Assembly (NCBI RefSeq): GCF_041296385.1
Contig: NW_027183949.1
Coordinates: 2,144,501-2,208,500 of the forward strand
Source of the DNA: Aphelocoma coerulescens
Lineage: Eukaryota; Chordata; Aves; Passeriformes; Corvidae
Direction of reading: 5' to 3'
Length of the DNA stretch: 64,000 nt
Part shown: one piece after another, positions 8,822 to 22,017 of the stretch
How positions within the stretch are numbered: position 1 is the first letter of the stretch
How the letters are laid out: every line of letters starts with the position of its first letter
Program-made: the position numbers and the translations under genes
Notes under the pieces: generated by a model
What the model saw: the letters and a program-made list of their open reading frames with translations, nothing else
Told to the model about the DNA's origin: nothing
The model's database searches: none

Positions 8822-11002
8822 GTGTGGATGTGTGTCCTTGAACAAACGCTCTGAGAAGTTTGTCCGGTTTTTTTTCCTCTCCCCCCTCTCAGGCTCAGTT
8901 GAAAGGCACAGAAATGCACAAAGTTCACTTCTGGGCATAGAGCAGCAATAGGGGATACACACGATAAAGTCACCCCAAGACACAGGGACAGAGAATTCAG
9001 TGGAAAGACTCCGAGAATTCTGCTCCCAGAGATCATTCATTCCTGCTCACCCTGACCCTTGTAGAAAGGGGACATCGTTCCAGGCAGCCTGTACTGAGCA
9101 TGTGGCTCCTGAGTGGGGTTTGTTGTTTAGGAAACCTGCTCCGGCTTTTCCATTCTTTCCTTGCAAACAGGAAAACTTCTCCTGGGGCTGTGTGCAGGCA
9201 GAGCCCTGAGGAGAGCAGGTGGCACATGGTGCGCTGGGCTGGGACAGCCAGCTGCAGAGCTCAAGGGAAGAAGCCCAAAGTGGCACAATGGCTCCTTGCC
9301 TTCACATGCAACACCTGGGTCACAATGGTCTCCTTGATTCCATGAGGCCCCACTGTGTCACAATGGCTCCTTGGTTCCATCAGGTTCCGCAGTGTCCCCA
9401 TGGTCTCCTTTGATCCTCATTGTCATCATGGACAATTGGTTCCATGAGGCCCCGCAGTGTCACAATGGTCCCTTGCTTCCATAGCTTTTACGTTGTAACA
9501 ATGGACTCCTTGCTTCTATGAGCTAGCCTGCTTTTTGCAGAGGGGTCTTTGGTTCCAACAAGGCCCCGCTGTGTCTCAGTGCACCCTGGCTTCCATGTGG
9601 ATCTGGAGTATCACAAAGGCTCCTTGGTTCCACCAGGTCCTGCTGTGTCACAATGGGTCCTGTGGTCCCTGAGGCCTTCCAAAGTCATCATGGAGGCTTG
9701 CTTCCATGAGGTTCCATTATGTGCCAGTGGTCATCTTGGTTCCAGGAGTTTCCTTAGTGTCACAATGCTCTCCATGCTTCCATTAGGCCCTGCTTTGCCA
9801 CAATGGTCCCCTTGTTTCCATGAGGCCCCGCTGTGTCACAATGGACGCACGGTTCCATGATGTTGCGTGGTGTCACCGTGCTCTTCTTGAATCCGCAGTG
9901 GAACCATGGACCATTGGTTCCATGCGGCCTGGCCGTGTCACAATGGGCTCCTTGATTCCATGATTCCCCACGGTGTCACAATGGAGCCTTGTTTCTAGGA
10001 GGTTCTGTACTGTCACAATTGCCTCCTTGATGCCATCAGCCCCTGCAGTGTCACAATGGCTCCTTGGTTCCATGAGGAACACAATAGCTTGGCATAAGCA
10101 TTGAGCAACAGCTGCTGAACACACCTGGCAACATCTGCTTGCATCAAAAGAGGGCTTCAAGCTGACAATGGCACCAGCAGCTTCCATCTGCAACAGACAC
10201 CCAGGGAAAGGACAGGCTGTGCCGGTTTGGACAAATTTGGAGGAAAATATCCTCTGATAGAAGGCAGGTTACACCCAGCCCTCCCCCACCAGGTTTGGGA
10301 AAAAAGAATTTTCCTGGGAAGAAAGTGAAAGAGATAAAACTATTTTTTTAACAAACACACAGGAAAAGGATAACAATGCTAAATATTAAAAGCTCTCGCT
10401 GTGCAGAGAAAGCTGGGATAATTTGAGAGTCCTTCCGTGTTTCGGTGGGGTCTCCTGAAACATCCCTAGACAGCGAGGCCCGTGCAAAGAAATAGGGAGC
10501 GATTCTTGAGAGAAGTTTCAGAGCTCTTTCTTCTCCAGCCACATGGGCGGGGCACTGCCAAAGAACTGAGCAATCACGGCACAACCAGGGCCCTCCTGGC
10601 ACAGGGCAACACAAAATAACCAGTGCTGAACAGGATTAGGGCACATGTGAGCAGGGAGCAGGGAGACCCCCGTGCCCAGGCCATGCCTCTACCCCAGGGT
10701 CCCCTCTCCCATGACCTCATGGCAGGGGGGAGGAACCCCAACACTTCCGTAGGTGTAGCCTCTCTCCTCCTCCTTGCAGCTGGCTCATGGGCCCACATTC
10801 AGGGCCCCCTCCTCGGGAGAAAATTCTCCCAGTGTGGTCTGATGTTGAAAGAGTCAAGAAGAGAAGAAGGGAAAAAAACCCCCGAAGTCCCAGGAAAACA
10901 AAGTTCAACTCTCCATCTCCCTCCAGAGAAAAGGAGCTGAAAACTGGCTCAAAAGAAACAAGGTTGCTTCCTCCGCTCTTGCTGCAAGCAGGATGCAGAG
11001 GA
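8822..11002 (+). repeat. Unit 5 (2181 bp, short form, type C leader)
   Basis: Minisatellite block at 9280-10077, lacking the 38-bp monomer. The leader has ATCATTCATTCCTG with CACCCTG (type C). It is one base shorter than its counterpart unit 12 because of one A in the GATAAAA(A)C run near 10335. Confidence 0.95.
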
Positions 11003-13222
11003 GTGTGGATGTGTGTCCTTGAACAAACGCTCTGAGAAGTTTGTCCGGTTTTTTTTCCTCTCCCCCCTCTCAGGCTCAGTTGAAAGGCACAGAAATGCAC
11101 AAAGTTCACTTCTGGGCATAGAGCAGCGATAGGGGATACACACGATAAAGTCACCCCAAGACACAGGGACAGAGAATTCAGTGGAAAGACTCCGAGAATT
11201 CTGCTCCCAGAGATGGATCATTCCTGCTCACACTGACCCTTGTAGAAAGGGGACATCGTTCCAGGCAGCCTGTACTGAGCATGTGGCTCCTGAGTGGGGT
11301 TTGTTGTTTAGGAAACCTGCTCCGGCTTTTCCATTCTTTCCTTGCAAACAGGAAAACTTCTCCTGGGGCTGTGTGCAGGCAGAGCCCTGAGGAGAGCAGG
11401 TGGCACATGGTGCGCTGGGCTGGGACAGCCAGCTGCAGAGCTCAAGGGAAGAAGCCCAAAGTGTCACAATGGCTCCTTGCCTTCACATGCAACACCTGGG
11501 TCACAATGGTCTCCTTGATTCCATGAGGCCCCACTGTGTCACAATGGCTCCTTGGTTCCATCAGGTTCCGCAGTGTCGCCATGGTCTCCTTTGATCCGCA
11601 TTGTCATCATGGACAATTGGTTCCATGAGGCCCCGCAGTGTCACAATGGTCCCTTGCTTCCATAGGTTTGATGTTGTAACAATGGACTCCTTGCTTCCAT
11701 GAGCTAGCCTGCTTTTTGCAGAGGTGTCTTTGGTTCCCACAAGGCCCCGCTGTGTCTCAGTGCACCCTGGCTTCCATGTGGATCTGGAGTATCACAAAGG
11801 CTCCTTGGTTCCACCAGGTCCTGCTGTGTCACAATGGGTCCTGTGGTCCCTGAGGCCCTCCAAAGTCATCGTGGAGGCTTGCTTCCATGAGGTTCCATTA
11901 TGTGCCAGTGCTCATCTTGGTTCCAGGAGTTTCCTTAGTGTCACAATGCTCTCCATGCTTCCATGATTCCCCACAATGTCCCAATGCTCTCCAGGCTTCC
12001 ATTAGGCCCTGCTTTGCCACAATGGTCCCCTTGTTTCCATGAGGCCCCGCTGTGTCACAATGGACGCATGGTTCCATGATGTTGCGTGGTGTCACCGTGC
12101 TCTTCTTGAATCCGCAGTGGAACCATGGACCATTGGTTCCATGCGGCCTGGCCGTGTCACAATGGGCTCCTTGATTCCATGATTCCCCACGGTGTCACAA
12201 TGGAGCCTTGTTTCTAGGAGGTTCTGTACTGTCACAATTGCCTCCTTGATGCCATCAGCCCCTGCAGTGTCACAATGGCTCCTTGGTTCCATGAGGAACA
12301 CAATAGCTTGGCATAAGCATTGAGCAACAGCTGCTGAACACACCTGGCAACATCTGCTTGCATCAAAAGAGGGCTTCAAGCTGACAATGGCACCAGCAGC
12401 TTCCATCTGCAACAGAGACCCAGGAAAGGACAGGCTGTGCCGGTTTGGACAAATTTGGAGGAAAATATCCTCTGATAGAAGGCAGCTTACATCCAGCCCT
12501 CCCCCACCAGGTTTGGGAAAAAAGAATTTTCCTGGGAAGGAAGTGAAAGAGATAAAAACTATTTTTTTAACAAACACCCAGGAAAAGGATAACAATGCTA
12601 AATATTAAAACCTCTCGCTGTGCAGAGAAACCTGGGATAATTTGAGAGTCCTTCCGTGTTTCGGTGGGGTCTCCTGAAACATCCATAGACAGCGAGGCCC
12701 GTGCAAAGAAATAGGGAGCGATTCTTGAGAGAAGTTTCAGAGCTCTTTCTTCTCCAGCCACATGGGTGGGGCACTGCCAAAGAACTGAGCAATCACGGCA
12801 CAACCAGGGCCCTCCTCGCACAAGGCAACACAAAATAAGCAGTGCTGAATAGGATTAGGGCACATGTGAGCAGGGAGCAGGGAGACCCCCCGTGCCCAGG
12901 CCATGCCTCTACCCCAGGGTCCCCTCTCCCATGACCTCATGGCAGGGGGGAGGAACCCCAACACTTCCGTAGGTGTAGTCTCTCTCCTCCTCCTTGCAGC
13001 TGGCTCATGGGCCCACATTCAGGGCCCCCACCTCGGGAGAAAATTCTCCCAATGTGGTCTGATGTTGAAAGAGTCAAGAAGAGAAGAAGGGAAAAAAACC
13101 CCCGAAGTCCCAGGAAAACAAAGTTCAACTCTCCATCTCCCCCCAGAGAAAAGGAGCTGAAAACTGGCTAAAAAGAAACAAGGTTGCTTCCTTCGCTCTT
13201 GCTGCAAGCAGGATGCAGAGGA
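11003..13222 (+). repeat. Unit 6 (2220 bp, long form, type A leader)
   Basis: Minisatellite block at 11461-12296. The left part matches units 2 and 13. The 38-bp monomer is in the CACAATGTCCC version, unlike unit 13, so the unit is mosaic. The GC-box GGGCGGGGC found in most units is GGGTGGGGC here (about 12764), a C-to-T change at a CpG. Confidence 0.94.
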
Positions 13223-15405
13223 GTGTGGATGTGTGTCCTTGAACAAACGCTCTGAGTAGTTTGTCCGGTTTTTTTTTTCCTCTCCCCCCTCTCAGGCTCA
13301 GTTGAAAGGCACAGAAATGCACAAAGTTCACTTCTGGGCATAGAGCAGCGATAGGGGATACACACGATAAAGTCACCCCAAGACACAGGGACAGAGAATT
13401 CAGTGGAAAGACTCCGAGAATTCTGCTCCCAGACATCATTCATTCCTGCTCACCCTGACCCTTGTAGAAAGGGGACATCGTTCCAGGCAGCCTGTACTGA
13501 GCATGTGGCTCCTGAGTGGGGTTTGTTGTTTAGGAAACCTGCTCAGGCTTTTCCATTCTTTCCTTCCAAACAGGAAAACTTCTCCTGGGGCTGTGTGCAG
13601 GCAGAGCCCTGAGGAGAGCAGGTGGCACATGGTGCGCTGGGCTGGGACAGCCAGCTGCAGAGCTCAAGGGAAGAAGCCCAAAGTGTCACAATGGCTCCTT
13701 GCCTTCACATGCAACACCTGGGTCACAATGGTCTCCTTGATTCCATGAGGCCCCACTGTGTCACAATGGCTCCTTGGTTCCATCAGGTTCCGCAGTGTCA
13801 CCATGGTCTCCTTTGATCCGCATTGTCATCATGGACAATTGGTTCCATGAGGCCCCGCAGTGTCACAATGGTCCCTTGCTTCCATAGGTTTTACGTTGTA
13901 ACAATGGACTCCTTGCTTCTATGAGCTACCCTGCTTTTTGCAGAGGGGTCTTTGGTTCCAACAAGGCCCCGCTGTGTCTCAGTGCACCCTGGCTTCCATG
14001 TGGATCTGGAGTATCACAAAGGCTCCTTGGTTCCACCAGGTCCTGCTGTGTCACAATGGGTCCTGTGGTCCCTGAGGCCTTCCAAAGTCATCATGGAGGC
14101 TTGGTGCCATGAGGTTCCATTATGTGCCAGTGGTCATCTTGGTTCCAGGAGTTTCCTTAGTGTCACAATGCTCTCCATGCTTCCATTAGGCCCTGCTTTG
14201 CCACAATGGTCCCCTTGTTTCCATGAGGCCCCGCTGTGTCACAATGGACGCACGGTTCCATGATGTTGCGTGGTGTCACCGTGCTCTTCTTGAATCTGCA
14301 GTGGAACCATGGACCATTGGTTCCATGTGGCCTGGCCGTGTCACAATGGGCTCCTTGATTCCATGATTCCCCACGGTGTCACAATGGAGCCTTGTTTCTA
14401 GGAGGTTCTGTACTGTCACAATTGGCTCCTTGATGCCATCAGCCCCTGCAGTGTCACAATGGCTCCTTGGTTCCATGAGGAACACAATAGCTTGGCATAA
14501 GCATTGAGCAACAGCTGCTGAACACACCTGGCAACATCTGCTTGCATCAAAAGAGGGCTTCAAGCTGACAATGGCACCAGCAGCTTCCATCTGCAACAGA
14601 GACCCAGGAAAGGACAGGCTGTGCTGGTTTGGACAAATTTGGAGGAAAATATCCTCTGATAGAAGGCAGCTTACACCCAGCCCTCCCCCACCAGGTTCGG
14701 GAAAAAAGAATTTTCCTGGGAAGAAAGTGAAAGAGATAAAAACTATTTTTTTAACAAACACACAGGAAAAGGATAACAATGCTAAATATTAAAAGCTCTC
14801 GCTGTGCAGAGAAAGCTGGGATAATTTGAGAGTCCTTCCGTGTTTTGGTGGGGTCTCCTGAAACATCCCTAGACAGCGAGGCCCGTGCAAAGAAATAGGG
14901 AGCCATTCATGAGAGAAGTTTCAGAGCTCTTTCTTCTCCAGCCACATGGGCGGGGCACTGCCAAAGAACTGAGCAATCACGGCACAACCAGGGCCCTCCT
15001 GGCACAGGGCAACACAAAATGAGCAGTGCTGAACAGGATTAGGGCACATGTGAGCAGGGAGCAGGGAGACCCCCGTGCCCAGGCCATGCCTCTACCCCAG
15101 GGTCCCCTCTCCCATGACCTCATGGCAGGGGGGAGGAACCCCAACACTTCCGTAGGTGCAGTCTCTCTCCTCCTCCTTGCAGCTGGCTCATGGGCCCACA
15201 TTCAGGGCCCCCTCCTCGGGAGAAAATTCTCCCAGTGTGGTCTGATGTTGAAAGAGTCAAGAAGAGAAGAAGGGAAAAAAAACCCCAAAGTCCCAGGAAA
15301 ACAAAGTTCAACTCTCCATCTCCCCCCAGAGAAAAGGAGCTGAAAACTGGCTCAAAAGAAACAAGGTTGCTTCCTCCGCTCTTGCTGCAAGCAGGATGCA
15401 GAGGA
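13223..15405 (+). repeat. Unit 7 (2183 bp, short form, type C leader)
   Basis: Minisatellite block at 13683-14480, lacking the 38-bp monomer. The leader has GACATCATTCATTCC, shared with unit 8 only. The T run of the leading pyrimidine tract is longer (about 10 T) than in other units. It has no close seven-unit counterpart: unit 14 in that slot is type B. Confidence 0.94.
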
Positions 15406-17587
15406 GTGTGGATGTGTGTCCTTGAACAAACGCTCTGAGAAGTTTGTCCGGTTTTTTTTCCTCTCCCCCCTCTCAGGCTCAGTTGAAAGGCACAGAAATG
15501 CACAAAGTTCACTTCTGGGCATAGAGCAGCAATAGGGGATACACATGATAAAGTCACCCCAAGACACAGGGAGAGAGAATTCAGTGGAAAGACTCCGAGA
15601 ATTCTGCTCCCAGACATCATTCATTCCTGCTCACCCTGACCCTTGTAGAAAGGGGACATCGTTCCAGGCAGCCTGTACTGAGCATGTGGCTCCTGAGTGG
15701 GGTTTGTTGTTTAGGAAACCTGCTCCGGCTTTTCCATTCTTTCCTTCCAAACAGGAAAACTTCTCCTGGGGCTGTGTGCAGGCAGAGCCCTGAGGTGAGC
15801 AGGTGGCACATGGTGCGCTGGGCTGGGACAGCCAGCTGCAGAGCTCAAGGGAAGAAGCCCAAAGTGTCACAATGGCTCCTTGCCTTCACATGCAACACCT
15901 GGGTCACAATGGTCTCCTTGATTCCATGAGGCCCCACTGTGTCACAATGGCTCCTTGGTTCCATCAGGTTCCGCAGTGTCCCCATGGTCTCCTTTGATCC
16001 GCATTGTCATCATGGACAATTGGTTCCATGAGGCCCCGCAGTGTCACAATGGTCCCTTGCTTCCATAGCTTTTACGTTGTAACAATGGACTCCTTGCTTC
16101 CATGAGCTAGCCTGCTTTTTGCAGAGGGGTCTTTGGTTCCAACAAGGCCCCGCTGTGTCTCAGTGCACCCTGGCTTCCATGTGGATCTGGAGTATCACAA
16201 AGGCTCCTTGGTTCCACCAGGTCCTGCTGTGTCACAATGGGTCCTGTGGTCCCTGAGGCCTTCCAAAGTCATCATGGAGGCTTGCTTCCATGAGGTTCCA
16301 TTATGTGCCAGTGGTCATCTTGGTTCCAGGAGTTTCCTTAGTGTCACAATGCTCTCCATGCTTCCATTAGGCCCTGCTTTGCCACAATGGTCCCCTTGTT
16401 TCCATGAGGCCCCGCTGTGTCACAATGGACGCACGGTTCCATGATGTTGCGTGGTGTCACCGTGCTCTTCTTGAATCCGCAGTGGAACCATGGACCATTG
16501 GTTCCATGCGGCCTGGCCGTGTCACAATGGGCTCCTTGATTCCATGATTCCCCACGGTGTCACAATGGAGCCTTGTTTCTAGGAGGTTCTGTACTGTCAC
16601 AATTGCCTCCTTGATGCCATCAGCCCCTGCAGTGTCACAATGGCTCCTTGGTTCCATGAGGAACACAATAGCTTGGCATAAGCATTGAGCAACAGCTGCT
16701 GAACACACCTGGCAACATCTGCTTGCATCAAAAGAGGGCTTCAAGCTGACAATGGCACCAGCAGCTTCCATCTGCAACAGACACCCAGGGAAAGGACAGG
16801 CTGTGCCGGTTTGGACAAATTTGGAGGAAAATATCCTCTGATAGAAGGCAGGTTACACCCAGCCCTCCCCCACCAGGTTTGGGAAAAAAGAATTTTCCTG
16901 GGAAGAAAGTGAAAGAGATAAAAACTATTTTTTTAACAAACACACAGGAAAAGGATAACAATGCTAAATATTAAAAGCTCTCGCTGTGCAGAGAAAGCTG
17001 GGATAATTTGAGAGTCCTTCCGTGTTTCGGTGGGGTCTCCTGAAACATCCCTAGACAGCGAGGCCCGTGCAAAGAAATAGGGAGCGATTCTTGAGAGAAG
17101 TTTCAGAGCTCTTTCTTCTCCAGCCACATGGGCGGGGCACTGCCAAAGAACTGAGCAATCACGGCACAACCAGGGCCCTCCTGGCACAGGGCAACACAAA
17201 ATAACCAGTGCTGAACAGGATTAGGGCACATGTGAGCAGGGAGCAGGGAGACCCCCGTGCCCAGGCCATGCCTCTACCCCAGGGTCCCCTCTCCCATGAC
17301 CTCATGGCAGGGGGGAGGAACCCCAACACTTCCGTAGGTGTAGCCTCTCTCCTCCTCCTTGCAGCTGGCTCATGGGCCCACATTCAGGGCCCCCTCCTCG
17401 GGAGAAAATTCTCCCAGTGTGGTCTGATGTTGAAAGAGTCAAGAAGAGAAGAAGGGAAAAAAACCCCCGAAGTCCCAGGAAAACAAAGTTCAACTCTCCA
17501 TCTCCCTCCAGAGAAAAGGAGCTGAAAACTGGCTCAAAAGAAACAAGGTTGCTTCCTCCGCTCTTGCTGCAAGCAGGATGCAGAGGA
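15406..17587 (+). repeat. Unit 8 (2182 bp, short form, type C leader)
   Basis: Minisatellite block at 15864-16661, lacking the 38-bp monomer. Essentially identical to unit 1 from about 15,645 on, including CTGAGGTGAGC at 15790-15800. The first 240 bp differ from unit 1. Confidence 0.95.
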
Positions 17588-19808
17588 GTGTGGATGTGTG
17601 TCCTTGAACAAACGCTCTGAGAAGTTTGTCCGGTTTTTTTTCCTCTCCCCCCTCTCAGGCTCAGTTGAAAGGCACAGAAATGCACAAAGTTCACTTCTGG
17701 GCATAGAGCAGCGATAGGGGATACACACGATAAAGTCACCCCAAGACACAGGGACAGAGAATTCAGTGGAAAGACTCCGAGAATTCTGCTCCCAGAGATG
17801 GATCATTCCTGCTCACACTGACCCTTGTAGAAAGGGGACATCGTTCCAGGCAGCCTGTACTGAGCATGTGGCTCCTGAGTGGGGTTTGTTGTTTAGGAAA
17901 CCTGCTCCGGCTTTTCCATTCTTTCCTTGCAAACAGGAAAACTTCTCCTGGGGCTGTGTGCAGGCAGAGCCCTGAGGAGAGCAGGTGGCACATGGTGCGC
18001 TGGGCTGGGACAGCCAGCTGCAGAGCTCAAGGGAAGAAGCCCAAAGTGTCACAATGGCTCCTTGCCTTCACATGCAACACCTGGGTCACAATGGTCTCCT
18101 TGATTCCATGAGGCCCCACTGTGTCACAATGGCTCCTTGGTTCCATCAGGTTCCGCAGTGTCGCCATGGTCTCCTTTGATCCGCATTGTCATCATGGACA
18201 ATTGGTTCCATGAGGCCCCGCAGTGTCACAATGGTCCCTTGCTTCCATAGGTTTGATGTTGTAACAATGGACTCCTTGCTTCCATGAGCTAGCCTGCTTT
18301 TTGCAGAGGTGTCTTTGGTTCCCACAAGGCCCCGCTGTGTCTCAGTGCACCCTGGCTTCCATGTGGATCTGGAGTATCACAAAGGCTCCTTGGTTCCACC
18401 AGGTCCTGCTGTGTCACAATGGGTCCTGTGGTCCCTGAGGCCCTCCAAAGTCATCGTGGAGGCTTGCTTCCATGAGGTTCCATTATGTGCCAGTGGTCAT
18501 CTTGGTTCCAGGAGTTTCCTTAGTGTCACAATGCTCTCCATGCTTCCATGATTCCCCATTATATCCCAATGCTCTCCAGGCTTCCATTAGGCCCTGCTTT
18601 GCCACAATGGTCCCCTTGTTTCCATGAGGCCCCGCTGTGACACAATGGACACATGGTTCCGTGATGTTGCGTGGTGTCACCGTGCTCTTCTTGAATCCGC
18701 AGTGGAACAATGGACCATTGGTTCCATGCGGCCTGGCCGTGTCACAATGGGCTCCTTGATTCCATGATTCCCCACGGTGTCACAATGGAGCCTTGTTTCT
18801 AGGAGGTTCTGTACTGTCACAATTGTCTCCTTGATGCCATCAGCCCCTGCAGAGTCACAATGGCTCCTTGGTTCCATGAGGAACACAATAGCTTGGCATA
18901 AGCATTGAGCAACAGCTGCTGAACACACCTGGCAACATCTGCTTGCATCAAAAGAGGGCTTCAAGCTGACAATGGCACCAGCAGCTTCCATCTGACACAG
19001 ACACCCAGGGAAAGGACAGGCTGTGCCGGTTTGGACAAATTTGGAGGAAAATATCCTCTGATAGAAGGCAGGTTACACCCAGCCCTCCCCCACCAGGTTT
19101 GGGAAAAAAGAATTTTCCTGGGAAGAAAGTGAAAGAGATAAAAACTATTTTTTTAACAAACACCCAGGAAAAGGATAACAATGCTAAATATTAAAACCTC
19201 TCGCTGTGGAGAGAAAGCTGGGATAATTTGAGAGTCCTTCCGTGTTTCGGTGGGGTCTCCTGAAACATCCCTAGACAGCGAGGCCCGTGCAAAGATATAG
19301 GGAGCGATTCTTGAGAGAAGTTGCAGAGCTCTTTCTTCTCCAGCCACATGGGCGGGGCACTGCCAAAGAACTGAGCAATCACGGCACAACCAGGGCCCTC
19401 CTGGCACAGGGCAACACAAAATAACCAGTGCTGAACAGGATTAGGGCACATGTGAGCAGGGAGCAGGGAGACCCCCCGTGCCCAGGCCATGCCTCTACCC
19501 CAGGGTCCCCTCTCCCATGACCTCATGGCAGGGGGGAGGAACCCCAACACTTCCGTAGGTGTAGTCTCTCTCCTCCTCCTTGCAGCTGGCTCATGGGCCC
19601 ACATTCAGGGCCCCCACCTCGGTAGAAAATTCTCCCAATGTGGTCTGATGTGGAAACAGTCAAGAAGAGAAGAAGGGAAAAAAACCCCCGAAGTCCCAGG
19701 AAAACAAAGTTCAACTCTCCATCTCCCTCCAGAGAAAAAATGCTGAAAACTGGCTCAAAAGAAACAAGGTTGCTTCCTCCGCTCTTGCTGCAAGCAGGAT
19801 GCAGAGGA
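17588..19808 (+). repeat. Unit 9 (2221 bp, long form, type A leader)
   Basis: Minisatellite block at 18046-18881, with the 38-bp monomer in the CCCCATTATATCCC version. Near-identical copy of unit 2 at an offset of 15,405 bp. Confidence 0.95.
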
Positions 19809-22017
19809 GTGTGGATGTGTGTCCTTGAACAAACGCTCTGAGAAGTTTGTCCGGTTTTTTTTTCCTCTCCCCCCTCTCAGGCTCAGTTGAAAGGCACAGA
19901 AATGCACAAAGTTACCTTCTGGGCATAGAGCAGGATAGGGGATACACGTGATAAAGTCACCCCAAGACACAGGGAGAGAGAATTCAGTGGAAAGACTCCG
20001 AGAATTCTGCTCCCAGAGATCATTCCTGCTCACACTGACCCTTGCAGAAAGGGGACATCGTTCCAGGCAGCCTGTACTGAGCATGTGGCTCCTGAGTGGG
20101 GTTTGTTGTTTAGGAAACCTGCTCAGGCTTTTCCATTCTTTCCTTGCAAACAGGAAAACTTCTCCTGGGGCTGTGTGCAGGCAGAGCCCTGAGGAGAGCA
20201 GGTGGCACATGGTGCGCTGGGCTGGGACAGCCAGCTGCAGAGCTCAAGGGAAGAAGCCCAAAGTGGCACAATGGCTCCTTGCCTTCACATGCAACACCTG
20301 GGTCACAATGGTCTCCTTGATTCCATGAGGCCCCACTGTGTCACAATGGCTCCTTGGTTCCATCAGGTTCCGCAGTGTCACCATGGTCTCCTTTGATCCG
20401 CATTGTCATCATGGACAATTGGTTCCATGAGGCCCCGCAGTGTCACAATGGTCCCTTGCTTCCATAGGTTTGATGTTGTAACAATGGACTCCTTGCTTCT
20501 ATGAGCTAGCCTGCTTTTTGCAGAGGTGTCTTTGGTTCTAACAAGGCCCCGCTGTGTCTCAGTGCACCCTGGCTTCCATGTGGATCTGGAGTATCACAAA
20601 GGCTCCTTGGTTCCACCAGGTCCTGCTGTGTCACAATGGGTCCTGTGGTCCCTGAGGCCCTCCAAAGTCATCATGGAGGCTTGCTTCCATGAGGTTCCAT
20701 TATGTGCCAGTGCTCATCTTGGTTCCAGGAGTTTCCTTAGTGTCACAATGCTCTCCATGCTTCCATGATTCCCCACAATGTCCCAATGCTCTCCAGGCTT
20801 CCATTAGGCCCTGCTTTGCCACAATGGTCCCCTTGTTTCCATGAGGCCCCGCTGTGTCACAATGGACGTATGGTTCCATGATGTTGCGTGGTGTCACCGT
20901 GCTCTTCTTGAATCCGCAGTGGAACCATGGACCATTGGTTCCATGCGGCCTGGCCGTGTCACAATGGGCTCCTTGATTCCATGATTCCCCACGGTGTCAC
21001 CATGGAGCCTTGTTTCTAGGAGGTTCTGTACTGTCACAATTGGCTCCTTGATGCCATCAGCCCCTGCAGAGTCACAATGGCTCCTTGGTTCCATGAGGAA
21101 CACAATAGCTTGGCATAAGCATTGAGCCACAGCTGCTGAACACAGCTGGCAACATCTGCTTGCATCAAAAGAGGGCTTCAAGCTGACAATGGCACCAGCA
21201 GCTTCCATCTGACACAGACACCCAGGGAAAGGACAGGCTGTGCCGGTTTGGACAAATTTGGAGGAAAATATCCTCTGATAGAAGGCAGGTTACACCCAGC
21301 CCTCCCCCACCAGGTTTGGGAAAAAAGAATTTTCCTGGGAAGAAAGTGAAAGATATAAAAACTATTTTTTTAACAAACACCCAGGAAAAGGATAACAATG
21401 CTAAATATTAAAAGCTCTCGCTGTGGAGAGAAACCTGGGATAATTTGAGAGTCCTTCCGTGTTTCGGTGGGGTCTCCTGAAACATCCATAGACAGCGAGG
21501 CCCGTGCAAAGAAATAGGGAGCGATTCTTGAGAGAAGTTTCAGAGCTCTTTCTTCTCCAGCCACATGGGCGGGGCACTGCCAAAGAACTGAGCAATCACA
21601 GCACAAGCAGGGCCCTCCTGGCACAGGGCAACACAAAATAAGCAGTGCTGAACAGGATTAGGGCACATGTCAGCAGGGAGACCCCCGTGCCCAGGCCATG
21701 CCTCTACCCCAGGGTCCCCTCTCCCATGACCTCATGGCAGGGGGGAGGAACCCCAACACTTCCAGAGGTGTAGTCTCTCTCCTCCTCCTAGCAGCTGGCT
21801 CATGGGCCCACATTCAGGGCCCCCACCTCGGTAGAAAATTCTCCCAATGTGGTCTGATGTGGAAACAGTCAAGAAGAGAAGAAGGGAAAAAAACCCCCGA
21901 AGTCCCAGGAAAACAAAGTTCAACTCTCCATCTCCCTCCAGAGAAAAAATGCTGAAAACTGGCTAAAAAGAAACAAGGTTGCTTCCTCCACTCTTGCTGC
22001 AAGCAGAATGCAGAGGA
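19809..22017 (+). repeat. Unit 10 (2209 bp, long form, type B leader)
   Basis: Minisatellite block at 20263-21098. Counterpart of unit 3 at an offset of 15,405 bp. It carries the TATAAAAA variant at 21354-21361, the CACGTG E-box in the leader and the CATGTCAGC single-copy tail. Confidence 0.95.

Larger units (their letters stand above)
1..13222 (+). repeat. Higher-order block, copy 1 (units 1-6)
   Basis: Units 1-6 align with units 8-13 at a constant offset of 15,405 bp (15,406 after unit 5). The order of leader types and of long and short forms matches from unit 2 onward: A-long, B-long, B-long, C-short, A-long. Exceptions are the first 240 bp of unit 1 and part of unit 6. Confidence 0.88.
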